The notes under the pieces were generated by a model that saw nothing but the letters and a program-made list of their open reading frames with translations, did not search any database and was not told where the DNA came from. Source: Nonomuraea endophytica (GTDB taxonomy: Bacteria; Actinomycetota; Actinomycetes; Streptosporangiales; Streptosporangiaceae). From it: a stretch of 64,000 nucleotides of DNA. How positions within the stretch are numbered: the first letter of the stretch is position 1; each line of letters begins with the position of its first letter. The position numbers and the translations under genes are program-made. Positions 16,832-26,640 of the stretch are shown here, one piece after another. The stretch spans positions 112,464 through 176,463 of the forward strand of contig NZ_JACHIN010000008.1 of NCBI RefSeq assembly GCF_014203235.1, in the 5' to 3' direction.

Positions 16832-17472
16832 CCCGGATCAGATTCCAGTTCTGCTGCCCGGCGGAGGTCCTTGGGGCGGCCGATGGCGCGGCGCATCCGG
16901 ATCAGGTCCTCTCGGGCGGCGTAGTGAACGTGCAGGCCGCTCGGGTCGGCCGTGGTGATCGCGCGGTCGAGGAACTCCCCCACCCGAAGGCCGCCCCAGG
17001 GCAGCGCCGGGGTGCAGCAGTCGCCACCGGCCCCGGCCGAGGTGAACTCAACCTTGGGGCGGAGAAAGGACTCCGCGACAAGGGGTACGGGGTTGCCCGC
17101 TTCGTCCATCAGCTGGGCATGGACGGTGGCGAAGGCCGCTGCCAAGGCAGGGGCGTGGGCAGGGAGGCCGTCCCAGAGCAGGTCCAGGTCGCCGGTCAGT
17201 TCGGTGGATCCGTGCATGATGCCGGCGACCTGCCCGATCACCACGGCCCGGACGCCATGGCGGTGAAGGGCCTCGAGCAGCGGGAACGGGTCGAACCCGA
17301 GCGCGCCGTCAGTGCCGATCGTGCCGACGTCGTCGTCGGCGTCCTGGTGACCCAGGCCGGTGCCTGCCCGGTTCAGGGCCAGTTCGCGGGTACGCCGGGC
17401 GGCGGCCCGGAGGCGTTCCAACGGCTCGTTGATCATCTGGGCATCCAACACCTGCCCACACCCGTGACGCAT
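16798..17472 (-). CDS. Nucleotidyltransferase-fold protein
   Basis: About 224 residues from ATG 17472; ATG 17436 (MINEPLERL) would give 212. The core AVVIGQVAGIMHGSTELTGD followed by LDLLW fits the nucleotidyltransferase pattern hG[G/Q]xA...GS...T.DLDLL, with D-L-D as likely metal ligands. The region LLEALHRHGVRAVVIG is the preceding helix. Such domains appear in antibiotic-modifying enzymes and in toxins of toxin-antitoxin pairs (AbiEii-like, MNT-like); no partner antitoxin is visible here. It is convergent with the GNAT gene. Confidence 0.7.
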   Translation of the reverse strand: MRHGCGQVLDAQMINEPLERLRAAARRTRELALNRAGTGLGHQDADDDVGTIGTDGALGFDPFPLLEALHRHGVRAVVIGQVAGIMHGSTELTGDLDLLWDGLPAHAPALAAAFATVHAQLMDEAGNPVPLVAESFLRPKVEFTSAGAGGDCCTPALPWGGLRVGEFLDRAITTADPSGLHVHYAAREDLIRMRRAIGRPKDLRRAAELESDPGQIAMEKRRQT

Positions 17473-17594
17473 GCGATTTTCCGGGGGCCCCGCGGCGAAT
17501 GTCACGATTTCCGCATCACACGGGAATCTCGGCTGGATCACCATTAAGTGCCCCGCCATTGCCCGCCCACAAGACTCCCCGGATGGTGGAAGCC

Positions 17595-20500
17595 ATGCGG
17601 GGGCTGTTTGTCATCAGGCGGGCGTTGAGCGAGCCCCTGCTGTTGCTGGCCGCGTTCTTCTCCATCCTCCTGGCCACCGCCACCCTCGTGGCCCTGACGA
17701 TGTACGCCTCCACGATCACCGAGGCGGGCGTGCGCCGTACCATGGCAACCGCTGCGATCCCGGACAAGGCGGCGGTCCTGTCCGCTCCGGTGACGAAGGA
17801 GAACTTCCACCGGATCGACGCCATGGTGCGCGACCAGGTCGAGCGCGCGTACCAGGGACTGCCTGCGACAGTCACGGCGACGGCCAGGTCGGCCACGTAC
17901 GTGGCGCCGGGGCAGCTCGGCCGCGAGACGCCGGAGCTGTTCACCTTCGGCCTTTATGAGGATCTGGACAAGCACGCCAAGCTGGTCGCGGGGACCTGGC
18001 CGCGGCGAGGGGACGTGGTGGAGGCGGCGGTCTCGCAGCCGGTCGCGACCGCGCTCGGGCTGGCTCCGGGCCGGACGTTCACCACCGAGGGGCGGGTGGA
18101 CAAGGCGCCGGCCACCGTCCGCGTCTCCGGGATCTTCCAGCTCGACGACCCGTTCGGGGAGCGGTGGTTCGCCGAGCCGCTGCTGGTGCGCGGGGCCGAG
18201 GTGGGCAACTACACCACGTACGGCCCGCTGGTCGTGGCACGCGAGACGTTCCTGGAGCGGTTCGCCGACCATGTCAGCGTCACCTGGCTGGCGGTGCCGG
18301 ACCTGCGGGGGCTGCAGCCCGACCGGCTGGCGGCGTTCGCGGCCGACGTCGCCGGGACGAAGGAACGCCTGGCCCGGGCGGGCTGCGTCAACTGCGGGGC
18401 CACCTCCCGCCTGCCCGAGGTCATCGCCCAGCTCGACACCGCCGCGCTGGTGGCACGTTCGACCATGCTCATCCCGGTGCTCCAGCTCGTCCTGCTGGCG
18501 GGCTATGCGCTGATGCTGACCGCCCGCCTGCTGGCCGACCACCGGCGCATGGAGGCCGCGCTGCTGCGGGCGCGGGGGGCGGGCAGTGTGCGGCTGGCGC
18601 TGCTCACGGGCGCGGAGGCGTTGCTGGTCGCGGTCCCATGCGCGGTGGCGGCACCGTTCCTCGCGCCAATCCTGCTCGAAGCAGCGGGCGCGAGCGCAGG
18701 GGCAGCCGGCACGGGGGCTGAGGTGGGGGCGTTTGTGGTGGCGGCGCTTGTTGCCGGTGCCTGTGCGGTACTGCTGGCGCTGCCCGCCCTGGCCGGGGCC
18801 CGGCGTACCTATGTCGAGACGCAGACCGCGCGCGCCCGCAGAGGGCTGGTGCAGCGGGCCGGGGCGGACCTGGTGCTGGTGGGGGTGGCGGCGCTGGCGA
18901 TCTGGCAGCTCCGACACTATGGGGCCCCGGTGACGGCCACCGCGACCGGCGGGCTGGGGGTCGATCCGCTGATCGTCTCCGGCCCGGCGCTGGCGTTGCT
19001 GACCGGCGGGCTGGTGAGCCTGCGGCTGGTGCCGCTGGTATCCGGGCTCGCGGAACGGCTGGCCACCAGACAGACGGGCCTGGCCCCCGCGCTGGGCGCG
19101 ATGCAGGTGAGCAGACGCCCGCTGAGGTACGCCGGCCCGGCCCTGCTGCTGACCATGGCCGTGGCGATCGGCGGCCTGTCGCTGGCCACAGCGGCCACCT
19201 GGCGAACCTCCCAGAACGACCAGGCCGCCCACCAGACCGGTGCGGACCTGCGCATCTCCGACCCGCCCGAGAACCACGAACTCGGCGTATTCGGCCGAGG
19301 CGGCACGTTCGCCACTCTGCCGGGCGTGCGAGCCATCAGCCCGGTCTACCGAGGCAGCGCCGACGTCGGAGGCACGGACGTCACGATGCTCGGCGTGGAC
19401 GCGGCCAAGATCGGCGGCATCATGCGGCTGCGCGCCGACCTGTCGCCCGACCCGGTCCCGGACATGGCCGCCAGGCTGCTCGCCGGACGTCCCGACATCC
19501 CGGTGATCCCCTTACCGGGCGACCGGCTGCGGCTGGGCGTGCGGCTAGAGGCAGCGGAAGCGGTGCCGGTCAAGGTCAGCGTCGTGGACGGGCTGGGCGT
19601 CTGGCGGGAGCTGACCATCGGACCACTGGAGCCAGGCAAGCACACGCTGGAGCTGGACCTGCGTCCGCTCTACGGCCGCACGGGCACGCCGGGCCCCCTG
19701 TCCCTGCGCGGACTGACGTTCGACCTGCCAGTCCCGGCAAGAGGCGCGGCAACCAGGATCACCGTAACCGGCCTGAACGCCCCAAAAGGCACCCCCTGGA
19801 CCCACGCCATCCAGCGCCCCGGCCGCCTGCGCGGCGGCAAGCTCACGACGACCCCAGGCGGCTTCACCATCGAGGTCCCGGCACCCAAACCCGCCGAAGC
19901 CCCCGCCGACCCACAGCCCCTGGTCGTCACCCTGGGCAAGGCCGACCTGCTGGCCTCGCCGAGCGATCGAAGCCACCCCCTGCCCGTGGTCGTCTCGCGA
20001 GATCTGGCAGCCATCATGAAGGCGCGCGTCGGCCAGGTCACCGCGGTGGCGATCGAGGGCCGCAACACCGCGGTACACGTGGCAGGCATCGTGGACGCGC
20101 TGCCCTCGACGGCCGCGGGACGGCCCGCCGTACTCCTGGATCTGCCCACGGCGCAGGCCCGTGACCAGGCGTGGGCGCTGCCGCCGAAGCCCGTCACCGA
20201 GTGGTGGGCTGCGGCGCGCGGCGGCGACACCGCGCCCGCGGTGGAGCGGTTGCGGCACGCGCCCGCGTGGGGCGCGAGCGTGGTGGATCTGCCGTCGCAG
20301 GCGGCGAAGCTGCGTGACGACCCGCTGGCGGCGGGGTTGGAGGGGGCGCTGACGCTCGGCTTCGCGGCGGCGCTGGCGTTCGCGGTGCTGGGGTTTCTGG
20401 TGAGCGCGGCGGTGGCGGCGCGCGAGCGGGCAGGTGAGCTGGCGATCCTGCGGGCGCTGGGGATGAGCGGGCGGCAGCTGTTCTGGTTGCTGGCGGTGGA

Positions 20501-20750
20501 GCAGGCGTTCGTGATCGGGCTGGCGATGGGGGCGGGGATCGGGCTGGCGGTCGTGGTGGGGTATCTGGTGGTGCCGCACATCGTGCTGACCGGGCAGGCG
20601 GCGGCCGTGGTGCCGGCGGTGACGCCGGTCTTCCCGTGGTGGGCCACGCTGGCGATGGCGGTGGCGGTCTGCCTGGTGTTGTTCGGCGTGGTCGCGGGGC
20701 TGGCGGGCAGCCTGCGCCGCCGGGCGCCGCTGGTCAAGGAGGACCTGTGA
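17595..20750 (+). CDS. FtsX/MacB-type ABC permease, large subunit, copy 1
   Basis: 1051 residues. Start ATG 17595 is chosen by comparison with the paralogue at 23464 (both open MRG...); ATG 17583 is the alternative. One N-terminal membrane helix (LLLLAAFFSILLATATLVAL), a long extracytoplasmic domain (residues about 60-290), a first FtsX-like core (about 290-560), a second extracytoplasmic domain and a second FtsX-like core at the C-terminus (EGALTLGFAAALAFAVLGFL to VVGYLVVPHIVLTGQ). It is coupled by GTGA to the next gene. With four permease genes and two ATPases downstream it forms a type VII (MacB/LolCDE-like) ABC system, which moves lipoproteins or peptides or transmits force rather than importing nutrients. 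Confidence 0.88.
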   Translation: MRGLFVIRRALSEPLLLLAAFFSILLATATLVALTMYASTITEAGVRRTMATAAIPDKAAVLSAPVTKENFHRIDAMVRDQVERAYQGLPATVTATARSATYVAPGQLGRETPELFTFGLYEDLDKHAKLVAGTWPRRGDVVEAAVSQPVATALGLAPGRTFTTEGRVDKAPATVRVSGIFQLDDPFGERWFAEPLLVRGAEVGNYTTYGPLVVARETFLERFADHVSVTWLAVPDLRGLQPDRLAAFAADVAGTKERLARAGCVNCGATSRLPEVIAQLDTAALVARSTMLIPVLQLVLLAGYALMLTARLLADHRRMEAALLRARGAGSVRLALLTGAEALLVAVPCAVAAPFLAPILLEAAGASAGAAGTGAEVGAFVVAALVAGACAVLLALPALAGARRTYVETQTARARRGLVQRAGADLVLVGVAALAIWQLRHYGAPVTATATGGLGVDPLIVSGPALALLTGGLVSLRLVPLVSGLAERLATRQTGLAPALGAMQVSRRPLRYAGPALLLTMAVAIGGLSLATAATWRTSQNDQAAHQTGADLRISDPPENHELGVFGRGGTFATLPGVRAISPVYRGSADVGGTDVTMLGVDAAKIGGIMRLRADLSPDPVPDMAARLLAGRPDIPVIPLPGDRLRLGVRLEAAEAVPVKVSVVDGLGVWRELTIGPLEPGKHTLELDLRPLYGRTGTPGPLSLRGLTFDLPVPARGAATRITVTGLNAPKGTPWTHAIQRPGRLRGGKLTTTPGGFTIEVPAPKPAEAPADPQPLVVTLGKADLLASPSDRSHPLPVVVSRDLAAIMKARVGQVTAVAIEGRNTAVHVAGIVDALPSTAAGRPAVLLDLPTAQARDQAWALPPKPVTEWWAAARGGDTAPAVERLRHAPAWGASVVDLPSQAAKLRDDPLAAGLEGALTLGFAAALAFAVLGFLVSAAVAARERAGELAILRALGMSGRQLFWLLAVEQAFVIGLAMGAGIGLAVVVGYLVVPHIVLTGQAAAVVPAVTPVFPWWATLAMAVAVCLVLFGVVAGLAGSLRRRAPLVKEDL

Positions 20751-23314
20751 ACCCGCTGCGCCTGGCCAGGACGCACGCCGGAGCGCTGGCCGTGCTCGCC
20801 GCCCTGGTGGCCGCGGCGGCGCTGCTGGTGGCGGCGCTGCCGAAGATGATGGAGGCGGCCTACGACCGGGCGTTCGCGCACTCGGTGGGGTCGGCGTCCG
20901 CGGACTGGACGGACCTGACGGTCGAGTACTCCACCCAGGACAACCCGCCCGAGCACCGCACCGCCGAGGACTTCGCCCGGCGCGACACGCGGCTGCGCGA
21001 GATCCTGCCGCCGGACCTGCGCCGGATGGTGGGGCCCGGCCATCAGCGGGCCTCCACGTTCAACCTGCCCGTGATGAAGGGGCCGATGGCGGACGGCCCG
21101 CTGTTCGTGGACCCGACCTGGGTCTCCGGCGTCGAGCAGCGCATCCGCTACGTGGCCGGGCGGCCTCCCGGCAAGTCGGACGGCAGGCGTTTCGAGCTCG
21201 CGGTCGTCAGGTCGGCCGCCGAGGCGATGAACATCCGGGTCGGCACCCGCCTCCAGCTCGGCACCGTCGGGGTCATCGACGCGACCGTCACCGGCCTCTT
21301 CGACGTCGTGGACCCGGCCGACCGGTTCTGGGACCACAACCGGGCCGTGCGCGCGGTCAACCGGGTGCCGCTCCCCGGCAGCGACATCTACGAACTGCAC
21401 GTCGACGCGCTCATCTCACCGGAGAGCCTGCCGGTGCTCGGCGGCGGGGAGCGGCAGCTCCGCTACGCGTGGGTGATCCCGCTGGACACCAGCAAGGTCA
21501 CCGCGCGGGAGGCGCCCGCGCTGCCCGCGGCCATCGCCGAATACGAGCGGCTGACCGGCGTCGAGGCCGCCGACCCGTGGAACCGCTACGTCCTCGACAC
21601 CCGCTTCCCCGAGCTGCTCGGCAGGTTCCTGGGCGAGCTGGCCACCGCGCAGACCGTGATGACCGTGGTGCTGGGCGGGCTGCTGGCGGTCTCGCTGTGT
21701 GTGGTGCTGCTGGCCGTACAGCTGATGGTGGAGCGGACGGACCGGGCGCTGGCGCTCGCGCGGGCGCGCGGCGGGTCGCTGCGGCAGGTCGCGGGCGCGG
21801 GGACGGGTCTGGTGGCGCTGGCCACGCTGCCCGCCGCGCTGGGCGGATACGGGCTGTCCTACGCCGTGCCCGGCCCGCTGACGCCGATCGTGCACGCCGG
21901 TCCCGCGCTGATCTCCGTCGCCGTCGTGGCCGGCGCGGCGGCGCTGCTCGCGGTCCGGCACCGCGCACCCCTGCACGAGCGGCGCGCCGACGTCGTGGCC
22001 GCCCGGCTGTCACCGGCGCGGATCACCGTGGAGGCGGCGGTGGTGGCGCTGGCGCTCGGCGGCGCGTTCCTGCTGCGCCTGCGCGGGCTGGCGGTCGGGG
22101 ACCCGTTCCTGGTGCTGGTGCCGTTCGGGCTGACGGTGGCGGTCGCGGTGATCACCGTGCGCTGCTATCCCTTCCCCCTCCGCCTCCTGGTACGGCTGGC
22201 CGCACGCCGTCGCCGGGCGGTGCCGTTCCTGGGCCTGACGCTGGCGGCCAGGGCGCGCTCGTTCTCGGTGCTGCCGGTGCTGGTGCTGCTGCCCGCGCTG
22301 GCCGTGTCGGTCTTCTCCGCGGTGATCGCCTCGGGCATCTCGACCGCCCAGGAGCACGTGGCGTGGAACGAGGTCGGCGCCCACGCCCGCCTGCAGGCCG
22401 CCGGCGTGTTCTCTCCCGAGGCGGTCGAGCGGGTGCGCCGGGTTCCGGGGGTGAAGCGGGTGGTTCCCGCGCAGATCGCCACCGTGCGGATCGCCGAGCG
22501 CCATCCCACGCTGGTGGCCATCGACCTGGAGGCGTACCGCGCGATCGTGGCCGGGACGCCGCTCAGGCCGCCCGGCCCGCTGCGCGACGGTCCTGGGATT
22601 CCCGCTCTGGTGCCGCCCGACCAGGTGGTCCCCGAGCTCACGGTGACGTGGAACGTGCAGGTGAAGCTGCGGCCCCAGGGCTCGGTGACCTCGTTCCCGG
22701 GGCTGGGCGATCTGCGGGAGTTCGTGGTGACGCCGCTGGACGTGCGGGCGCGGATGGGGCGCGAGGTGGAGATCACCACGTTGTTCGTGCAGGGCGACGG
22801 CGTGGCGGCGGCGGACCTGGCCGAGGCGGCTGGCGCGGGTGTGCGGGTGCGCACGTTCGGGGACGCGCTGCGGGCGATCGAGGACGAGCCGCTGACGGCG
22901 ACGGTCCAGGTGGTCTTCCGTGTGGTGACGCTGGCGCTGGGCGGCTACGCGCTGGCGGCGGTGGTGCTGGCGCTGGTGGTGGGCGCGCGGGAGCGGGCGC
23001 GGGCGCTGTCGTTCCTGCGCACGCTCGGGCTGTCGGCGGGGCAGGCGCGGCGGCTGACGGTGCTGGAGGTCACGCCGATGATCCTGCTGACGGCGCTGGC
23101 CGGTCTGGGGCTGGGTCTCGGGCTGGAGCCCGCGCTGGGTCCGGCGATCGACCTGTCGGCGTACGCGGGCGGGGCGGCGGTGGCGGGGACCGAGGTGTGG
23201 TGGCCGCTGTTGCTGGCGGCGACACTGGCCCTGGTGTCGGTTCTGGGGGTTTATATCCACATTTGGCTGGGCCGCCGGGCTGTCGTGGGTGCGATACTTC
23301 GCGTGAATGAGTAA
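20747..23314 (+). CDS. FtsX/MacB-type ABC permease, second subunit, copy 1
   Basis: 855 residues from GTG 20747 (AAGGAGG 5 nt upstream). N-terminal helix AVLAALVAAAALLVAALPKM, two FtsX-like cores (LGGLLAVSLCVVLLAVQLMV near residues 308-330 and LRTLGLSAGQARRLTVLEVT near the C-terminus) and extracytoplasmic domains between them. It is paralogous to the gene at 26637. The shared layout of both pairs shows that a two-gene unit was duplicated. Confidence 0.86.
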   Translation: MNPLRLARTHAGALAVLAALVAAAALLVAALPKMMEAAYDRAFAHSVGSASADWTDLTVEYSTQDNPPEHRTAEDFARRDTRLREILPPDLRRMVGPGHQRASTFNLPVMKGPMADGPLFVDPTWVSGVEQRIRYVAGRPPGKSDGRRFELAVVRSAAEAMNIRVGTRLQLGTVGVIDATVTGLFDVVDPADRFWDHNRAVRAVNRVPLPGSDIYELHVDALISPESLPVLGGGERQLRYAWVIPLDTSKVTAREAPALPAAIAEYERLTGVEAADPWNRYVLDTRFPELLGRFLGELATAQTVMTVVLGGLLAVSLCVVLLAVQLMVERTDRALALARARGGSLRQVAGAGTGLVALATLPAALGGYGLSYAVPGPLTPIVHAGPALISVAVVAGAAALLAVRHRAPLHERRADVVAARLSPARITVEAAVVALALGGAFLLRLRGLAVGDPFLVLVPFGLTVAVAVITVRCYPFPLRLLVRLAARRRRAVPFLGLTLAARARSFSVLPVLVLLPALAVSVFSAVIASGISTAQEHVAWNEVGAHARLQAAGVFSPEAVERVRRVPGVKRVVPAQIATVRIAERHPTLVAIDLEAYRAIVAGTPLRPPGPLRDGPGIPALVPPDQVVPELTVTWNVQVKLRPQGSVTSFPGLGDLREFVVTPLDVRARMGREVEITTLFVQGDGVAAADLAEAAGAGVRVRTFGDALRAIEDEPLTATVQVVFRVVTLALGGYALAAVVLALVVGARERARALSFLRTLGLSAGQARRLTVLEVTPMILLTALAGLGLGLGLEPALGPAIDLSAYAGGAAVAGTEVWWPLLLAATLALVSVLGVYIHIWLGRRAVVGAILRVNE

Positions 23315-23463
23315 GAGCATCCAGGTCCTGTGCGATTTGTGTCACAGTTTCGATATCACATGCGCATCGCCGCAGCGTATCGGGTGCGCATCCCTTAAGA
23401 AGATCACCTTGCCCTCGACTCGGCCGATCCTCAAAAGTTCACTAAACGGGTGAAGGGGGTCAT

Positions 23464-26400
23464 ATGCGGGGGCCGTTGATCGTCAAGCGGGCGTTCAGTG
23501 AACCGCTCCTTCTCCTCGCCGCCCTCGGCTCCATCCTCCTGGCCACCACCACGCTCGTGGCGCTGACCATGTACGCCTCGTCCATCGCCGACGTCGGCGT
23601 CCGGCGGACCATGGAGACGGCCTCCTTCGGCAACACCGCCGTCACGGTGACCGTGCCGGTCAAGGGCGAGACCTTCCCGAAGCTGGACCAGGTCATCCGC
23701 GAGCAGGTGGGCAAGCTCTTCACCGGGGTGCCGACGGCGATCGGCGCCAGCTTCCACTCCGACTCCTTCGCCATGCCCGGTCAGGAGCGCAAAGAACGCC
23801 CCGAACTCCTCAGGTTCGGCAGCTACGACGGCCTCGACCGGCACGCCAAGCTGGTCTCCGGCGCCTGGCCGCGCGACGGCGCGCGGCCGCTGGAGGCCGC
23901 GGTCTCGCTGCCCGCCGCCTCGGCCACCTCGTTCAAGGTCGGCCAGGTCATCACCACGCAGGGCCGCGTGGACAAGAAGATCCGCCAGGTGAAGATCGTC
24001 GGCATCTTCCAGCTCGACGACCCCTTCGGCGACCGCTGGACCGGCGAACCCCTGCTCAGCCGGGGCGTCGAGACCGGCTCCTACACCACCTACGGCCCGC
24101 TCATGGTCGGCCGCGAGACCTTCCTCTCCGACTTCGCCACCACCGTCAGCACCACCTGGACCGCGCTGCCCGACCTGCGCCAGGTCTCCCCCGAACAACT
24201 GCGCCCGCTGGCCGACGGCGTCAGCGGCCTGCGCGAGCGGCTCCGCTCGAACGGCTGCTCCGAGTGCACAGCCGTCAGCCGGCTCAACGGCGCGCTCACC
24301 CAGCTCGACACCGCCGCCCTGGTCTCCCGCTCGACCATGCTCATCCCGGTGCTGCAACTGCTGCTCCTGGCCGCGTACGCGCTCATGCTCACCGCCCGCC
24401 TGCTGGCCGACCACCGGCGCATGGAGGTCGCGCTGCTGCGTTCGCGCGGCGCCGGCACCTGGCGCCTGGCCTCCCTGGCCGGCGGCGAGGCGCTGCTGGT
24501 GGCCGTCCCGTGCGCGGTCATCGCGCCGTTCCTCGGTCCGCCGCTGCTCGCCGCGGTCAACGCGCTGCCGTGGATCCAGGCCTCGGGTGTACGGCTGGCG
24601 CCCGTCGCCGACCTCGGCACCTTCCTGGTCTCCAGCTCGGTGGCGCTCGTGTCGGCGGTGCTCCTGGCACTGCCCGCCCTCGCCGGGGCCCGCCGTACCT
24701 ATGTGGAGGAACAGTCGGCACGCGGCCGCAGCGGCGCGCGCGGCCTGATCGAGCGCGCGGGCGCGGACCTGGCGCTGCTGGTCGTGGCCGGGCTGGCGAT
24801 CTGGCAGCTGCAGCACTACGGCGCGCCGGTGACCTCGACCACCACCGGCGAGCTGGGCATCGACCCGCTGATCATCTCGGGACCCGCGCTGGCGCTGCTC
24901 ACCGGCGGCATGCTCGGCCTGCGCCTGGTCCCCCGCATCTCCAAGATCGCCGAACGGTTCACCACCAAGCGCGCCAGCCTCGCGCCGGCCCTGGGCGCGT
25001 GGCAGGTGGCCAGGCGGCCGCTGCGCTACTCGGGACCCGCGCTGCTGCTGACCATGGCGATCGCCATCGGCATCGTCTCGATGGCCACCGCGTCCACCTG
25101 GCGCGCCTCGCAGAGCGACCAGGCCCGCCACCAGGCGGGCGCCGACCTGCGGCTGACCGGGCCGCCGGACGGCGGCGAGCTCGGCACGCTCGGCCGGGGC
25201 ACCGCCTTCAGCACGCTGCCGGGCGTCCGGGCCGCCGCCCCCGCCTACCGGGGACGCGCCGACGTCGACAACACGTTCGTCAGCCTGATCGCCATCGACG
25301 CCGCCAAGCTCGGCCAGGTGTTCCAGCTGCGCTCCGACCTGTCCTCCCAGACGGTCACCGAGCTCGGCGCCGGGCTGACCGCCGGCCGGCCGAAGACCGC
25401 GCCGGTGACGCTGCCCGGCACCCCGCGCACGCTCACCGTGGACGTGCAGGCGCCCTACGGCGCGGTCCCGCTGCAGGTCGTGCTCTCCGACGCGCTCGGC
25501 GTCCGCCACGCACTGCCGGTCGAGGCGGTCGCCAAGACCGTACGGCAGGCCACTATCGACCTCACCGCCCTGACCGGGCGCGGCGGCAAGGTCAGCTACC
25601 CGCTGGCCGTCGAGGGCTTCATCTCCGGAGTCAGCGAGACCGACCGCGAGGCCCGCGTGCTCGCGCTGCGCGCCGACGGCCAGAAGGTGAACGTGCCCGC
25701 CGGCCTGCGCTGGTCGGGCGCGGACCAGGCCGGCCGGGAAGGGCTGTTCACCATCGAGTCCGGCCGCGAGGGCGCGGTCGTGATGCCGGCGCCCCCGGGC
25801 GTGGACCCGGCCAAGATGCTGCTGCCTCCGCGCGCGGCCGGCGCCCTGGTCAACGCGCCGCTGCCCGTCGTGCTCACCGCCGACCTGGCCGCCGCGCTCA
25901 AGCTGACCGTGGGCCAGGTCGCGCCGATCACCTTCGAGCGGCAGGTCATCGAGGTCAAGCTGGCCGGCGTGGTGGAGCGCATGCCGACGACGACGCCGGA
26001 GCAGCCGGCCGTACTCGTGGATCTGAAGACGCTGCAGGACCGCACGCTCAGCGCGGGCGAGATCCCGCTTCCCGCGACCGAATGGTGGCTGAACACCGGC
26101 GGCGCGTCCGACGCCGCGGACGAGAAGATCAGGACCAACCCGGTCTGGAACGTCACCGCGCTCGACCAGCGGCGGCTGGCGACGGAGCTGCGTGACGACC
26201 CGCTGGGCAGCGGCCTGCAGGGGGCGCTGATCCTCGGCTTCCTGGCGGCGCTGGTCTTCGCGGCGCTCGGGTTCCTGGTCAACGCGGCGGTGGCGGCGCG
26301 CGAGCGGATGTCGGAGTTCACCATCCTGCGCGCGCTCGGGGTGAGCTTCCGTCAGGTGTTCGGGCTGCTGGCCATCGAGCAGACGTTCGTCATCGGGCTG

Positions 26401-26640
26401 TCGCTGGCGGCCGGGACGGGGCTGGCCGTCGCCGTCGGATATCTGGTCGTGCCGCACATCGTGCTCACCGGCCAGGCCGCGGCGGTCACGCCGGACGTGC
26501 GGCTGGACATCCCGTGGCCGGCCACGGCGGCCATGCTCGTGGTGGTGGCCGTGGTGTTGTTCGCCATCGTCGCCGGGCTGGCCCGCAGCATGCGGCGGCA
26601 GGGTCTCGGTCAAGTGCTGCGCATCGGGGAGGACCAATGA
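23464..26640 (+). CDS. FtsX/MacB-type ABC permease, large subunit, copy 2
   Basis: 1058 residues from ATG 23464 (AAGGGGG just upstream). It aligns along its length with the gene at 17595: SEPLLLLAALGSILLATTTL at the start, RSTMLIPVLQLLLLAAYALM in the first core, and VAVGYLVVPHIVLTGQAAAV in the second core. A 149-bp gap separates it from copy 1, so the second permease pair plus ATPases may have its own promoter. ATGA overlap with the next gene. Confidence 0.88.
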   Translation: MRGPLIVKRAFSEPLLLLAALGSILLATTTLVALTMYASSIADVGVRRTMETASFGNTAVTVTVPVKGETFPKLDQVIREQVGKLFTGVPTAIGASFHSDSFAMPGQERKERPELLRFGSYDGLDRHAKLVSGAWPRDGARPLEAAVSLPAASATSFKVGQVITTQGRVDKKIRQVKIVGIFQLDDPFGDRWTGEPLLSRGVETGSYTTYGPLMVGRETFLSDFATTVSTTWTALPDLRQVSPEQLRPLADGVSGLRERLRSNGCSECTAVSRLNGALTQLDTAALVSRSTMLIPVLQLLLLAAYALMLTARLLADHRRMEVALLRSRGAGTWRLASLAGGEALLVAVPCAVIAPFLGPPLLAAVNALPWIQASGVRLAPVADLGTFLVSSSVALVSAVLLALPALAGARRTYVEEQSARGRSGARGLIERAGADLALLVVAGLAIWQLQHYGAPVTSTTTGELGIDPLIISGPALALLTGGMLGLRLVPRISKIAERFTTKRASLAPALGAWQVARRPLRYSGPALLLTMAIAIGIVSMATASTWRASQSDQARHQAGADLRLTGPPDGGELGTLGRGTAFSTLPGVRAAAPAYRGRADVDNTFVSLIAIDAAKLGQVFQLRSDLSSQTVTELGAGLTAGRPKTAPVTLPGTPRTLTVDVQAPYGAVPLQVVLSDALGVRHALPVEAVAKTVRQATIDLTALTGRGGKVSYPLAVEGFISGVSETDREARVLALRADGQKVNVPAGLRWSGADQAGREGLFTIESGREGAVVMPAPPGVDPAKMLLPPRAAGALVNAPLPVVLTADLAAALKLTVGQVAPITFERQVIEVKLAGVVERMPTTTPEQPAVLVDLKTLQDRTLSAGEIPLPATEWWLNTGGASDAADEKIRTNPVWNVTALDQRRLATELRDDPLGSGLQGALILGFLAALVFAALGFLVNAAVAARERMSEFTILRALGVSFRQVFGLLAIEQTFVIGLSLAAGTGLAVAVGYLVVPHIVLTGQAAAVTPDVRLDIPWPATAAMLVVVAVVLFAIVAGLARSMRRQGLGQVLRIGEDQ

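Noticed and set aside
16798..17472. Toxin-antitoxin pair with the nucleotidyltransferase-like gene
   Set aside because: No small antitoxin gene lies next to it; neighbours are a convergent GNAT gene and a divergent ABC permease.
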